A stretch of DNA of 64,000 bases from Desulfovibrio oxyclinae DSM 11498 (GTDB taxonomy: Bacteria > Desulfobacterota > Desulfovibrionia > Desulfovibrionales > Desulfovibrionaceae): contig NZ_AQXE01000001.1 of assembly GCF_000375485.1 (NCBI RefSeq), forward strand, positions 406,988-470,987. The letters run 5' to 3'. Below, piece by piece: positions 43,331 through 51,873 of this stretch. A program made the position numbers and the translations under genes. The notes beneath the pieces were generated by a model that was given only the letters and a program-made list of their open reading frames with translations, did not search any database and had not been told where the DNA came from. The first letter of the stretch is position 1. Each line of letters opens with the position of its first letter.

Positions 43331-43361
43331 GGCGTCCAGAAGGACGTCCCTGCCTTTTTTT
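43325..43361 (+). terminator. Terminator after ffs
   Basis: Thirteen-pair stem (43325-43337 with 43342-43354, one G-U pair), AGAA loop, then seven T residues. Confidence 0.9.
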
Positions 43362-43390
43362 GTATCCAACGTACAAAAACGGTTGTTTCA

Positions 43391-44311
43391 ATGAGCCTCG
43401 CCACCATTCCGGCCTTCATAGAACGCAATTTTCTTCCCCTCGCCGTTGTGCTTTCGGCGGCTGCACTGATTGACCCTGACTGGTTCACCTGGATAAAGGC
43501 CTACATCCCGCACGGCCTCGGCGTGATCATGTTCGGCATGGGGTTGACGCTGACCTTTGAGGATTTTCGGGACATCGCCCGCAAATGGAAAATCGTCGGT
43601 GCCGGGGTGCTGGTGCAGTATACGGTTATGCCGCTGCTGGCTTTTGGCATCGGAATGGCCCTCGATCTGCCCGAGGAGGCGCTTATCGGGCTCGTGGTGG
43701 TGGGAGCCTGTCCCGGTGGCACGGCGTCCAACGTCATCGCGCTGCTGGCCCGCGCAAACGTGGCCCTTTCGGTGACCCTGACGCTGGCAGCGACCTGCAT
43801 TGCGCCTTTGGTGACACCGTTTGTGACATGGGCTCTGCTCGACGCCCGCGTTCACATCGACGTGGCCGGGATGATGGAATCCGTGTTCTGGATCGTAGCC
43901 TTTCCGCTCTTCGACGGCCTTGTCCTCAGGCAGTTGCTCAAGAAGCGTCTCGATCCGATCCTGCACTGGTTTCCGTCCGTTTCCATTGTCACCATTTCTT
44001 TGCTCATTGCCTGCATCATTGGGTTGAACCGCGACATGCTGCTGGAATTCCCCGCTCTGGTCGCGCTGGCTGTAGCGCTGCACAACGCCGGGGGCTTGTT
44101 GGCCGGATACGGCGCGGGCCGCTTCATGGGCTGCTCCGCCCGGGATCGACGCGCTTTGGCCATCGAAGTGGGAATGCAGAATTCCGGGCTCGGCGTAGCA
44201 CTGGCCGTGAAGCATTTCGGTGCTGCATCGGCGCTGCCGGGCGCCCTGTTCAGCCTCTGGCATAACGTTACAGGCATGATCCTGGCCCGCCGTTGGTCGA
44301 AAAACTCCTGA
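43391..44311 (+). CDS. Bile acid:sodium symporter (BASS) family transporter
   Basis: Inner-membrane secondary transporter of 306 residues with nine or ten helices. Family hallmarks are FGMGLTLTFEDFR near residue 50, GACPGGTASNVIALLARANVALS near 111-133 (the sodium-site crossing) and the second half with EVGMQNSGLGVALA near 263-276. Bacterial members carry organic anions such as pantoate or 2-keto acids; the substrate is unknown here. The ATG at 43391 has no clear ribosome site, and an in-frame upstream start lies within the ffs terminator region. Confidence 0.87.
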   Translation: MSLATIPAFIERNFLPLAVVLSAAALIDPDWFTWIKAYIPHGLGVIMFGMGLTLTFEDFRDIARKWKIVGAGVLVQYTVMPLLAFGIGMALDLPEEALIGLVVVGACPGGTASNVIALLARANVALSVTLTLAATCIAPLVTPFVTWALLDARVHIDVAGMMESVFWIVAFPLFDGLVLRQLLKKRLDPILHWFPSVSIVTISLLIACIIGLNRDMLLEFPALVALAVALHNAGGLLAGYGAGRFMGCSARDRRALAIEVGMQNSGLGVALAVKHFGAASALPGALFSLWHNVTGMILARRWSKNS

Positions 44312-44371
44312 TTTCCCCGAAAAAAATCAAAGCAAGACCATTCTTTCTCTGTGTGTGCGGCAATGTTTGTC

Positions 44372-44422
44372 TGACACAAATCAGTAATATTGTCTTGACG
44401 TGTGTCACTGTATTGGTATGAG
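44372..44422 (+). promoter_or_regulatory. Promoter with wide-spaced dyad upstream of the DUF4198 gene
   Basis: TGACACA (44372-44378) and TGTGTCA (44401-44407) form a perfect inverted repeat with 22 bases between. It overlaps a promoter TTGACG (44395-44400), 16 bases, TATGAG (44417-44422). A half-site in the spacer suggests repression. A nickel or other metal regulator is plausible given the downstream gene; that is inference. Confidence 0.45.
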
Positions 44423-44487
44423 TATGCATCAAGTGAGGATGAATTTTTCTACATGACAACCTGATGCACATTTTGGGGAGATTTTTC

Positions 44488-45237
44488 ATGAAGCGCCTTA
44501 TGATCTTTCTTGTTGCGGCCCTGATGACCATCGCCTTCTCTGTTTCGGCTTATGCTCACTTCGGCATGCTCATTCCCGATACCGACGAATTGACGCAAGA
44601 CAACCGTTCCGTGGAGATGGAACTTTCCTTCTCGCATCCCATGGAGATGGTGGGTATGGAGCTGGTCAAGCCCGATGAATTTTTCGTCGTGGCCAACGGT
44701 GAAGAGCGGATCGACCTCAAGGGCGAACTGAAGCCCGCCGAGATAATGGGCCACGACGCATGGAAGGCGTCCTTCACCCCCAAGGCTCCCGGCCTGTACG
44801 CATTCGTCATGAATCCCGTTCCTTATAAGGAAGACGCGGAAAACAATTATATCCAGCATATTACCAAGGTCTACGTGGACGCATACGGTGAAGGCGAGAA
44901 CTGGAACAAGCCGGTTGGCCTCAAGACCGAAATCGTCCCGCTGACCCGTCCCTTCGGCAACTATGCAGGCAACGTGTTTCAGGGAATCGTTCTCGTGGAT
45001 GGCGAGCCTGCTCCCTTCACACGCGTGGAAGTCGAGTACTACAACCGCAAGGGCGACAAGCAGGCTCCCAACGACCGCATGATCACGCAGGAAGTGCTCG
45101 CCGATCAGGACGGCGTCTTTACCTTTGCCTGCCCCTGGAAGGGCTGGTGGGGTTTTGCAGGACTGACCACTGCGGACGAGGAGTACAAAGGCCGTGAACT
45201 GGAACTCGGTGCGGTGCTCTGGGTGAACATGCAGTAA
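44488..45237 (+). CDS. DUF4198-domain periplasmic protein (metal-uptake associated family)
   Basis: Secreted protein of 249 residues: signal peptide 1-23 (ending SAYA), mature start HFGMLIPDTDEL. The DUF4198 beta-rich domain includes FSHPMEMVGMELVKP near residue 50 and FVVANGEERIDLKGEL. In other bacteria such proteins sit with nickel/cobalt transporters (NikK/CbiK-like); here no transporter is adjacent except a BASS protein upstream. Mature N-terminal His could bind metal. The ATG at 44488 follows GGGGAG; an upstream in-frame ATG at 44464 would spoil the signal peptide. Confidence 0.8.
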   Translation: MKRLMIFLVAALMTIAFSVSAYAHFGMLIPDTDELTQDNRSVEMELSFSHPMEMVGMELVKPDEFFVVANGEERIDLKGELKPAEIMGHDAWKASFTPKAPGLYAFVMNPVPYKEDAENNYIQHITKVYVDAYGEGENWNKPVGLKTEIVPLTRPFGNYAGNVFQGIVLVDGEPAPFTRVEVEYYNRKGDKQAPNDRMITQEVLADQDGVFTFACPWKGWWGFAGLTTADEEYKGRELELGAVLWVNMQ

Positions 45238-45261
45238 TCGGGCTTGATATATTTCAAGGCT

Positions 45262-45296
45262 ACAGGCCGTCGGGCTTCCGGCGGCCTGTTTTTTTT
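45262..45296 (+). terminator. Terminator after the DUF4198 gene
   Basis: Twelve-pair stem (45262-45273 with 45278-45289, one G-U pair), GCTT loop, then a run of eight T. Confidence 0.9.
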
Positions 45297-45374
45297 GTGA
45301 TAGTGGTCATGCCTTGCCAGTGGCTTCCATAGAGGGCACCTATGGAATTGTGCTAAGTATATGCCGTGTGGCGA

Positions 45375-45403
45375 TTGGACATGCGTCAGTAACCGGGTAT
45401 CCT
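45375..45403 (+). promoter_or_regulatory. Probable promoter of the TVP38 gene
   Basis: TTGGAC (45375-45380), 17 bases, TATCCT (45398-45403), about 37 bases before the start codon. Confidence 0.45.
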
Positions 45404-45439
45404 GTAAGAATGGCAAGTTTCGTCCGGAAGGGGTACTGA

Positions 45440-46147
45440 ATGAACGATGCGGCGAAAAAGATTCTGCTGATTGTGGTGTTGGCGCTGGCCGTCGCCGCAT
45501 TCTTCTATTTCGACCTCGACAAGAAGCTGACGCTTGAGAACATCAAGCAGTCGCAGGCCGAATTGAAACGCCTCTACGAGCAGCGGCCCTTCATGCTTAT
45601 AGCCGCGTTCGTCGCGGTATATATCCCCATGGTGACCCTCAGCCTGCCCGGTGCCACAGTGCTTGCCCTGGCGGCAGGGGCTATGTTCGGCGCCCTGGTG
45701 GGAACCATCGTGGTGTCGTTCGCCAGCACCATCGGTGCGACCTTTGCCTGCACAATTTCCCGGTACCTGTTGCGCGACTGGGTGCAAAGGCACTTTGGAG
45801 ACCGGCTGGTAAAGATCAACGAGGGCATCCACCGTGAAGGGGCCTTTTATCTGTTTTCCATGCGCCTTATCCCGATATTCCCATTTTTCGTGATCAATCT
45901 GGTCATGGGATTGACCGGTATGCCGCTGCGTACCTTTTACTGGGTCTCGCAGGTGGGGATGCTGGCCGGAACCTTTGTCTTCGTGAACGCAGGCAGCCAG
46001 ATCGCGCAGATCGACAGCCTTGGTGGGATTCTCTCGCCGCAGTTGCTGCTTTCTTTCGCGCTGCTCGGAATTTTTCCACTTGCGGCAAAAAAGGGCATGG
46101 CGTTTTATCGGAAAAAAACCGGACGCAAGCCGGTACAGCCCCAATAA
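45440..46147 (+). CDS. TVP38/TMEM64 family (DedA-like) inner-membrane protein
   Basis: A 235-residue protein with about six hydrophobic segments. It has the VTT-domain block LPGATVLALAAGAMFG near residue 70, FASTIGATFACTISRYLLRDW near 95, and FYLFSMRLIPIFPFFVINLVMG near 135, which carries the conserved arginine and Phe-Pro. Recent work links the superfamily with lipid scrambling or flipping; the exact substrate is unknown here. Followed after 15 bases by the CCG-domain Fe-S protein. Confidence 0.88.
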   Translation: MNDAAKKILLIVVLALAVAAFFYFDLDKKLTLENIKQSQAELKRLYEQRPFMLIAAFVAVYIPMVTLSLPGATVLALAAGAMFGALVGTIVVSFASTIGATFACTISRYLLRDWVQRHFGDRLVKINEGIHREGAFYLFSMRLIPIFPFFVINLVMGLTGMPLRTFYWVSQVGMLAGTFVFVNAGSQIAQIDSLGGILSPQLLLSFALLGIFPLAAKKGMAFYRKKTGRKPVQPQ

Positions 46148-46162
46148 TAGCGGGTCCTTGGC

Positions 46163-47233
46163 ATGTCGATGAATACCGGTAGTGCGGAGGAAATCTCCGA
46201 GTCCTGCACAAGCTGCGGTGCGTGCGTGGCGTCATGCGCATTTCTCAAAAAATATGGCGACCCGAGCGAGCTGGCGAAGAGGGCCAATACTGCCGAAGGC
46301 AGGAGCATTGCCTATGAATGCAGCCTTTGCGGATTGTGTGATGCCGTTTGCCCGGAATCGCTTCGACCGTCGCACATGCTCCTCGATTATCGCAGACAGG
46401 CGGTGAAGGGTAGGGAAATCGACCTACGGCCATATAAACCGGTTTTGAATTATGAGCGGATCGGCCGCTCCGCCTTATTCAGGCTCTTTGCAGTGCCGAA
46501 TGCTGCCGAGACCGTGTTTTTTCCCGGCTGCACGCTGCCGGGGACCCGTCCCCACCAAACCTTTCAGGCGTGGAAGTATCTGAGAAAGATATATCCAGAC
46601 CTCGGAGTCGTGTTGGAATGCTGTTCCAAGCCGTCACACGATCTTGGACTTCAGGAGGGATTTGAGTTCTCTTTTCATGCGTTGAGAGAGCGTCTCCATG
46701 CCGCCGGGGTGCGCCGGGTCATAGTAGCCTGTCCCAACTGCCACAAGGTTTTTCGTCAATATGCTCAGAGGCTGGAACTGCTGACGGTATACGAGGTCAT
46801 GGCCGAGCACGGCGACACGCCTCCAATCCCCTTGAGCGAACGTGCCTCGGTGCTGCATGACCCCTGTCCGCTTCGGAATGAATCCGCCATTCATGATGCC
46901 GTGCGAAAGCTTGCTGACGGGCTTCCGTGCCAAGTGGATTCGCCAAAGCGTTCGCGAGATCGGACGCTCTGCTGCGGTGAAGGCGGCGCGGTGGGATTTG
47001 TCGCTCCCGGACTTGCGGGAAAGTGGACGCAACGTGTCCATCGTCAGGCCGGGAAGCGCAGGATTATTACTTATTGCGCCGGTTGCGCCGGTTTTCTGTC
47101 AAAGGGCGGGGAGGCCGTGCATCTGCTCGACCTGTTTTTCGGTGGTGATTCCGGCCGGACCGTTGGATTTCCTTTTACCTATTTCGCCCGGCTGCGGCTG
47201 AAGCGTCGGCTGCGGCGAATGATTGGGCGATAA
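46163..47233 (+). CDS. CCG-domain 4Fe-4S protein (GlpC/HdrD-like)
   Basis: Cytoplasmic or membrane-associated electron carrier of 356 residues. The N-terminal ferredoxin domain has CTSCGACVASC at residues 15-25 and CSLCGLCDAVCP near 53. Two cysteine-rich CCG repeats follow: GCTLPGTRP with ECCSKP and CPNC, then DPCPLR, CCGEGG and YCAGC near 240-310. These resemble the HdrB/HdrD non-cubane cluster sites. Such proteins act in heterodisulfide-type, glycolate or lactate oxidation; partner subunits are absent next to it. Alternative start 3 codons downstream. Confidence 0.82.
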   Translation: MSMNTGSAEEISESCTSCGACVASCAFLKKYGDPSELAKRANTAEGRSIAYECSLCGLCDAVCPESLRPSHMLLDYRRQAVKGREIDLRPYKPVLNYERIGRSALFRLFAVPNAAETVFFPGCTLPGTRPHQTFQAWKYLRKIYPDLGVVLECCSKPSHDLGLQEGFEFSFHALRERLHAAGVRRVIVACPNCHKVFRQYAQRLELLTVYEVMAEHGDTPPIPLSERASVLHDPCPLRNESAIHDAVRKLADGLPCQVDSPKRSRDRTLCCGEGGAVGFVAPGLAGKWTQRVHRQAGKRRIITYCAGCAGFLSKGGEAVHLLDLFFGGDSGRTVGFPFTYFARLRLKRRLRRMIGR

Positions 47234-47250
47234 GTGCTGTTTGAAGAAAG

Positions 47251-47278
47251 AAAAACCCCGCCGGAGCGGGGTTTTTTT
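47251..47278. terminator. Bidirectional terminator between the CCG protein and gapA
   Basis: Eleven-pair stem AAAAACCCCGC/GCGGGGTTTTT with a CGGA loop. T runs on both strands suit both convergent genes. Confidence 0.88.
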
Positions 47279-47298
47279 GTTGTCTATGCCGGGCAGTG

Positions 47299-48279
47299 CT
47301 AAACGCTTGCTGCCTTGCGGATGACGCGCACCAACTGGTTGGTGAAGCCCGCTTCGTTGTCGTACCAGACGATGAGCTTGAGCTGGGTGCCGTTCATGAC
47401 GCGGGTCAGGGGAGCGTCTACCACGCCGCCGAAGGTGGAGCCGTTGTAGTCCACGGAGACCAGCGGTTCCTCAGTGTAGCCGAGGGATTCGTTTGCCGCG
47501 CCCTTGAGTGCCGCGTTGACTTCCTCTGCGGTTGTGGACTTGTCCAGTTCCACCACGAGGTCCACCAGAGACACGTTGGGCGTGGGCACGCGAATGGCCA
47601 TGCCGTCCAGCTTGCCGTTGAGTTCCGGCAGCACGAGGCCCACGGCCTTGGCTGCGCCGGTGGTGGTGGGCACCATGTTGACGGCGCAGGCGCGGGCGCG
47701 ACGGATGTCCTTGTGGGAGCCGTCGAGGATGCGCTGGCTCATGGTGTAGGAGTGCACCGTGGTCATGATGCCGTGCTTGATGCCGAATTTGTCGTTGACG
47801 ACCTTGGCGGCGGGAGCGAGGCAGTTGGTGGTGCAGGAGGCACTGGAAATGATCTTGTGCTCCGGGGTAACGTCGTCGTGGTTCACGTTGTACACCACGG
47901 TGATGTCGGCGTTTTTGCCCGGTGCGGAGATGATGACCTTCTTGGCACCGCATGCGAGGTGCTTTTCGCAGCTTTCGCGGTCGGTGAACTTGCCGGTGGT
48001 CTCAATGACGAAATCGCAGCCAAGCTCGCCCCAGGTCCATTCACCGGGAGCGTTGCGGGTGACCTTGATTTCCTTGCCGTTGACGCTGAAGCCGTTTTCG
48101 GTGGCCTCCACGCCGTCGAACGTGCCGTGGACGGAGTCGTATTTCAGCAGGTGCGCCAGGTCCTCGTTGGAGGCACGAGCGTTCACCGCAACGATTTCAA
48201 GATCCTTGTCGTCGGCGAGCAGGCGAGTGAGATACCTGCCGATCCTGCCGAATCCGTTAATGCCGAGCTTGGTAGCCAT
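47299..48279 (-). CDS. gap: Glyceraldehyde-3-phosphate dehydrogenase
   Basis: Glycolysis/gluconeogenesis: oxidative phosphorylation of G3P. The 326-residue protein has the Rossmann motif GINGFGRIGR at 6-15, the catalytic cysteine in SASCTTNCLAP near residue 147, and the C-terminal WYDNEAGF block. After the second strand the sequence reads VAVNARASNED, so the Asp of typical NAD-specific enzymes (VAIND) is replaced by Ala34 with Arg35 next to it. This may loosen or switch cofactor preference. GGGAGGA precedes the ATG at 48279. surE lies upstream on the same strand. Confidence 0.94.
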   Translation of the reverse strand: MATKLGINGFGRIGRYLTRLLADDKDLEIVAVNARASNEDLAHLLKYDSVHGTFDGVEATENGFSVNGKEIKVTRNAPGEWTWGELGCDFVIETTGKFTDRESCEKHLACGAKKVIISAPGKNADITVVYNVNHDDVTPEHKIISSASCTTNCLAPAAKVVNDKFGIKHGIMTTVHSYTMSQRILDGSHKDIRRARACAVNMVPTTTGAAKAVGLVLPELNGKLDGMAIRVPTPNVSLVDLVVELDKSTTAEEVNAALKGAANESLGYTEEPLVSVDYNGSTFGGVVDAPLTRVMNGTQLKLIVWYDNEAGFTNQLVRVIRKAASV

Positions 48280-48345
48280 CTAATATCCTCCCGGAAAGGT
48301 TTAATTCCATTGTGCCTTTTGAGCGCGAATACAATACAATTGCAA

Positions 48346-49119
48346 TTATAAACCGTCAACGGGACAGTTGAAATCGCATCCTTCAAGCCTCGTCAGGGTT
48401 TCTCTGTGCGTGAAGTCGAAGTGTAGCGGCGTCAGCGTGATGTATCCTTCGGTCAGCAGGGCACGGTCGCGGTCGGGGCTGATGGACTCGGGCGGAATCT
48501 CGCCGTCGAGCCAGTAATACGGACGACCGCGCGGGTCGGTGCGCGTGTCGTAGAAGTCGCGATAGCAGGCCCGGGTGTGGGCGCATATCCTCAGGCCGCG
48601 GCTCTCTTCCGGCGCGCACTTGGGGTAGTTCAGGTTCATGACGCATTTGTCGGGCAGCTCGCTCCACGGAATCTTCGGGATGAGGCTTACGGCGTGGCGG
48701 GCCTGCGCCGAAAGGTCACCCGGGTTGAAATCATCGAAGGAGACCGCCAGCGACGGGTGGCTCATGAGCGCCCCTTCGGTTGCGGCGGAGACCGTTCCCG
48801 AGTAAAGGATGTCCACGCCCACGTTGGCGCCGGCGTTTATTCCGGAGAGCACGAGGTCCGGCGGACCGTCGAGCAGCGTGGAGAGCGCCAGCTTGACGCA
48901 GTCCACCGGAGTGCCGTACACCCCTTGACCCTTGAACCCGTCTTCCTGAAAGTCCTTGACCTTCAGCGGCATGCTCAGGGTCACGGCGTGTCCCACAGCC
49001 GACTGTTCGGTGACCGGGGCCACCACGCGGACGTCGTGTCCCGCCTCGATGAGCGCCGCGTAAAGCGCCCGGAGGCCGACGGCCTGGATGCCGTCATCGT
49101 TTGTAAGCAGTATCTTCAT
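48346..49119 (-). CDS. surE: 5'/3'-nucleotidase SurE
   Basis: Metal-dependent survival protein that dephosphorylates nucleoside monophosphates. The 257-residue product has the metal site LTNDDGIQAVG near residues 4-14, the AVGHAVTLS block and LSGINAGANVGVDILYSGTVSAA near 90-113. An upstream in-frame extension of 46 codons is rejected; GGAG precedes the ATG at 49119. It is divergent from the YhaM-like gene, with 119 bases between starts, and precedes gapA by 66 bases. Confidence 0.95.
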   Translation of the reverse strand: MKILLTNDDGIQAVGLRALYAALIEAGHDVRVVAPVTEQSAVGHAVTLSMPLKVKDFQEDGFKGQGVYGTPVDCVKLALSTLLDGPPDLVLSGINAGANVGVDILYSGTVSAATEGALMSHPSLAVSFDDFNPGDLSAQARHAVSLIPKIPWSELPDKCVMNLNYPKCAPEESRGLRICAHTRACYRDFYDTRTDPRGRPYYWLDGEIPPESISPDRDRALLTEGYITLTPLHFDFTHRETLTRLEGCDFNCPVDGL

Positions 49120-49238
49120 GGGTGCTCCGAATTTGACAATTCGTGTGAAATCAGGTTCATAATGCGTACAGCGCGGCACGGCCGCGCACATCGCCGGGAC
49201 GGGTCCCGTTTTCGGCGGGGTACCCCAACTTCCAACCA

Positions 49239-50276
49239 ATGGCAACAGCAGTGACACAAAAGTCGCATTACATACGAGACATCACGCCCGGAGAACGGGT
49301 TCGCGACCTCTTTCTCGTGGCCCGGGCCGATCTGGCCCAGTCCCGCAATGGTCCGTACTGGAATCTTGTCCTGCAGGATTGCAGCGGACAGGTGGAGGCC
49401 AAGATCTGGAATCCGCTGAGTCAGCAGTTTCAGTCCATCGACACCGGCAGCATCGTCATGGCGGAAGGGCTGGTGGAGACCTACAGGGACAGGCCGCAGC
49501 TCAAGATTGATTTCCTTGACATGAGCCCTTCGGAAAACGGGCACGACCTCGCCATGTTCATGCCCGCCGCAGAGCGTCCGGCAGAGGAGATGATGGAAGA
49601 GCTTGAGGACATGATCCTTGAGTACATGCAGTACAAGCCGTGGAAGAAGTTCTGCCGCAAGGTGCTGCGCGATCAGGATATCCGCCGCCGTATGCTAGCT
49701 GCTCCCGGAGCCAAGACAGTGCATCACGCCTACGTCGGCGGGTTGCTTGAACACACCCTCGGAGTCGCCAAGCTGTGCATGTCCATGTGCGACGTGTACC
49801 CGGAGCTTGATCGCCAGACCCTGCTGGCCGGTGCCATCTTTCACGATCTCGGCAAGGCATGGGAGCTGACCATGGGGCCTGCGCACGAATATACGGACGA
49901 AGGCAAGCTGCTTGGCCACATTCAGATGGGACAGGAACGGCTGGAGCCGTTTCTGCGTCGCGCAAAGGACCTTGATGACGGCCTCAAGCTGCACCTGCGG
50001 CACCTGATCACCAGTCACCATGGTGAGCACGACTTCGGCTCTCCCATTCGGCCCAAGACACCTGAAGGGTTCGCGCTGCATTTCGCGGACAACATGGACG
50101 CCAAGATGAACATGATCGACAAGGCGTATGCCGACATGGATCAGACCGGCGCCGAATGGTCCCCGTATCTGCGCTTCCTTGAACGAGATATTTTCCGAGC
50201 ACCCAAAACGCCCGATCCTTCGCGGGAGAAGGCCAAGAAGGTCAAGAACCAATGTTTATTACCTTTGAAGGGATAG
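49239..50276 (+). CDS. HD-domain / OB-fold protein (YhaM-like 3'-5' exoribonuclease)
   Basis: A 345-residue protein. The N-terminal OB-fold (about 15-95) has [22 protein letters not shown] and VEAKIWNP. The HD domain from about 150 has [14 protein letters not shown] near 161 and the metal site AIFHDLGK near 206, with [19 protein letters not shown] near 268. Layout and size match Bacillus YhaM/CbfA nucleases. The tmk start lies 25 bases inside its end, so the two are translationally coupled. Confidence 0.87.
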   Translation: MATAVTQKSHYIRDITPGERVRDLFLVARADLAQSRNGPYWNLVLQDCSGQVEAKIWNPLSQQFQSIDTGSIVMAEGLVETYRDRPQLKIDFLDMSPSENGHDLAMFMPAAERPAEEMMEELEDMILEYMQYKPWKKFCRKVLRDQDIRRRMLAAPGAKTVHHAYVGGLLEHTLGVAKLCMSMCDVYPELDRQTLLAGAIFHDLGKAWELTMGPAHEYTDEGKLLGHIQMGQERLEPFLRRAKDLDDGLKLHLRHLITSHHGEHDFGSPIRPKTPEGFALHFADNMDAKMNMIDKAYADMDQTGAEWSPYLRFLERDIFRAPKTPDPSREKAKKVKNQCLLPLKG

Positions 50277-50890
50277 AAGGCACCGGCAAGACCACCCAGA
50301 TCGGCATGCTCAAGGAGTATCTGGAGTCCAAGGGCCGGGAAGTGCTGCTGACCCGGGAGCCGGGCGGCAGTCGTGTGGGTACCGAGCTGCGCAAGATGCT
50401 GCTGCACGTGGAAAGCAAGGACCTGACCTCGCTGGCCGAGCTCTTTCTCTACCTCGCCGACCGCGCACAGCATGTGGCACAGATTGTCCGCCCCGCACTG
50501 GAAGAGGGCAAGGTGGTCATCTGCGACCGCTTTGCTGATTCCACGGTGGTCTATCAGGGCTACGGACGCGGGTTGGACCCCAAGATGCTCCATGAACTGA
50601 ACGAAATTGCCGTGGACGGTACCTGGCCGCAGCTGACCCTGCTGTTGGATCTCGACGCCGACACCGGTCTGCGTCGCGCCATGACCAGGAACATGCAGGA
50701 CGGCACATCGCAGGCGGAAGGGCGTTTTGAGGCAGAGCACATATCCTTTCATAATCGAATTCGCGAGGGGTATCTCACGTGGGCCGCGCTCAAGAAGGAG
50801 CGCTTCAAGGTCGCCGATGCCTCGGGCACGCCCGAAGAAGTTTTCGAGAAAGTGCGGCATTTCGTGGATCAGCGCCTGGAAGAGGCGTAA
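50252..50890 (+). CDS. tmk: Thymidylate kinase
   Basis: Phosphorylates dTMP to dTDP. The 212-residue protein has P-loop [11 protein letters not shown] at residues 6-16, TREPGGS near 35, [16 protein letters not shown] near 91 and the LID segment with a Gly-Thr-Ser-Gln loop near 150. Overlaps the YhaM-like gene by 25 bases. A hairpin follows in the next intergenic space. Confidence 0.94.
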   Translation: MFITFEGIEGTGKTTQIGMLKEYLESKGREVLLTREPGGSRVGTELRKMLLHVESKDLTSLAELFLYLADRAQHVAQIVRPALEEGKVVICDRFADSTVVYQGYGRGLDPKMLHELNEIAVDGTWPQLTLLLDLDADTGLRRAMTRNMQDGTSQAEGRFEAEHISFHNRIREGYLTWAALKKERFKVADASGTPEEVFEKVRHFVDQRLEEA

Positions 50891-50922
50891 GAGTAAATTA
50901 TTTCGATTGATTGGACTCTCTG

Positions 50923-50966
50923 AATGGACCGGGGCGGCTGCAATGCCGTTTCGGTCCATTTTCTTC
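50923..50966 (+). terminator. Probable terminator after tmk
   Basis: Stem AATGGACCG (50923-50931) with CGGTCCATT (50952-50960), plus an inner GGCGGC/GCCGTT helix, followed by TTCTTCTGTT. The U tract is imperfect. Confidence 0.6.
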
Positions 50967-51036
50967 TGTTATTTCTCATGCTTTGTGCTAGGGTAATGGT
51001 TCCTGAAACGGATAAAACCGCTCGATACGGAGAGGA

Positions 51037-51849
51037 ATGTTGCGTCAGAGTCCCCCAGCGCCGGTGAAAGCCCTTGCCGTCCGGCGAAGCATCATTTTCG
51101 ATACCGCCAAGTATCTGGCCGTGATGGCCCTCATCTGCTGGGGGCTGTATTCGGCATCCGAGACCTTGGGGTATAACTGGCAGTGGTATCAGGTGCCCAA
51201 GTACCTGTACTCCATGGAGGAAGGCTTTGCGCCCGGACCGTTGCTGGAAGGACTGTTCGTGACGTTCCGGATCACGGCGGTAAGCATGGGGCTGGCGTTT
51301 CTCATAGGTCTGGGCACGGCGTTATGCCGCATGTCACCGTATGTGTCGTTTCGCCTTATCGCCCGCTGCTACATGCAGATCATCCGCAACTCGCCTCTGC
51401 TCATCCAGCTGTTTTTCATTTATTTCGTCGTGGCCCCTGTTCTGGATATGAGCGCGTTCTGGGCCGCGGTGCTCTCCCTGAGCCTGTTCGAAGGAGCCTA
51501 TGCCTCGGAGATTTTCCGCGCAGGTATAACTTCCATAGACAGCGGGCAGTTCGACGCGGCCAAAGGGCAGGGGATGCCGCCGTTCGTCATGTACGTGCAC
51601 ATCATCCTGCCGCAGGCCATCCGGCGCATCCTGCCGCCGCTCACCGGGCAGGTGGTCTCTCTGGTCAAGGACTCCGCGCTGGTCAGCACCATCGCCATCA
51701 TGGATCTGACCATGCAGGGGCAGAACATTATCGCCGAGACCTTCCTCACTTTTGAAATCTGGTTTACCGTGGCGGCCATGTATCTCATCGTCACGCTGAC
51801 CCTTTCGCGACTGGCGGCCGTTATGGAAAAACGGCTGATGCTTACATAA
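51037..51849 (+). CDS. Amino-acid ABC transporter permease
   Basis: Inner-membrane permease of the HisM/GlnP group, 270 residues with about five helices. It has the polar-amino-acid permease block AVSMGLAFLIGLGTAL near residue 85 and the EAA loop EIFRAGITSIDSGQFDAAKG near 157. A long N-terminal stretch (to ~65) precedes the transport domain. First gene of a permease/binding protein/permease set. No ATP-binding protein is in the set. The ATG follows GGAGAGGA. Confidence 0.88.
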   Translation: MLRQSPPAPVKALAVRRSIIFDTAKYLAVMALICWGLYSASETLGYNWQWYQVPKYLYSMEEGFAPGPLLEGLFVTFRITAVSMGLAFLIGLGTALCRMSPYVSFRLIARCYMQIIRNSPLLIQLFFIYFVVAPVLDMSAFWAAVLSLSLFEGAYASEIFRAGITSIDSGQFDAAKGQGMPPFVMYVHIILPQAIRRILPPLTGQVVSLVKDSALVSTIAIMDLTMQGQNIIAETFLTFEIWFTVAAMYLIVTLTLSRLAAVMEKRLMLT

Positions 51850-51873
51850 ATCAAATCAATCAAGGAGTTGACC

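Larger units (their letters stand above)
42932..43390. other. tRNA-Ser to BASS-transporter intergenic region
   Basis: Contains, in order, the tRNA terminator, the tandem repeat, the probable integrase remnant on the minus strand, a sigma70 promoter, the SRP RNA gene and its terminator. No intact protein gene. Confidence 0.8.
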
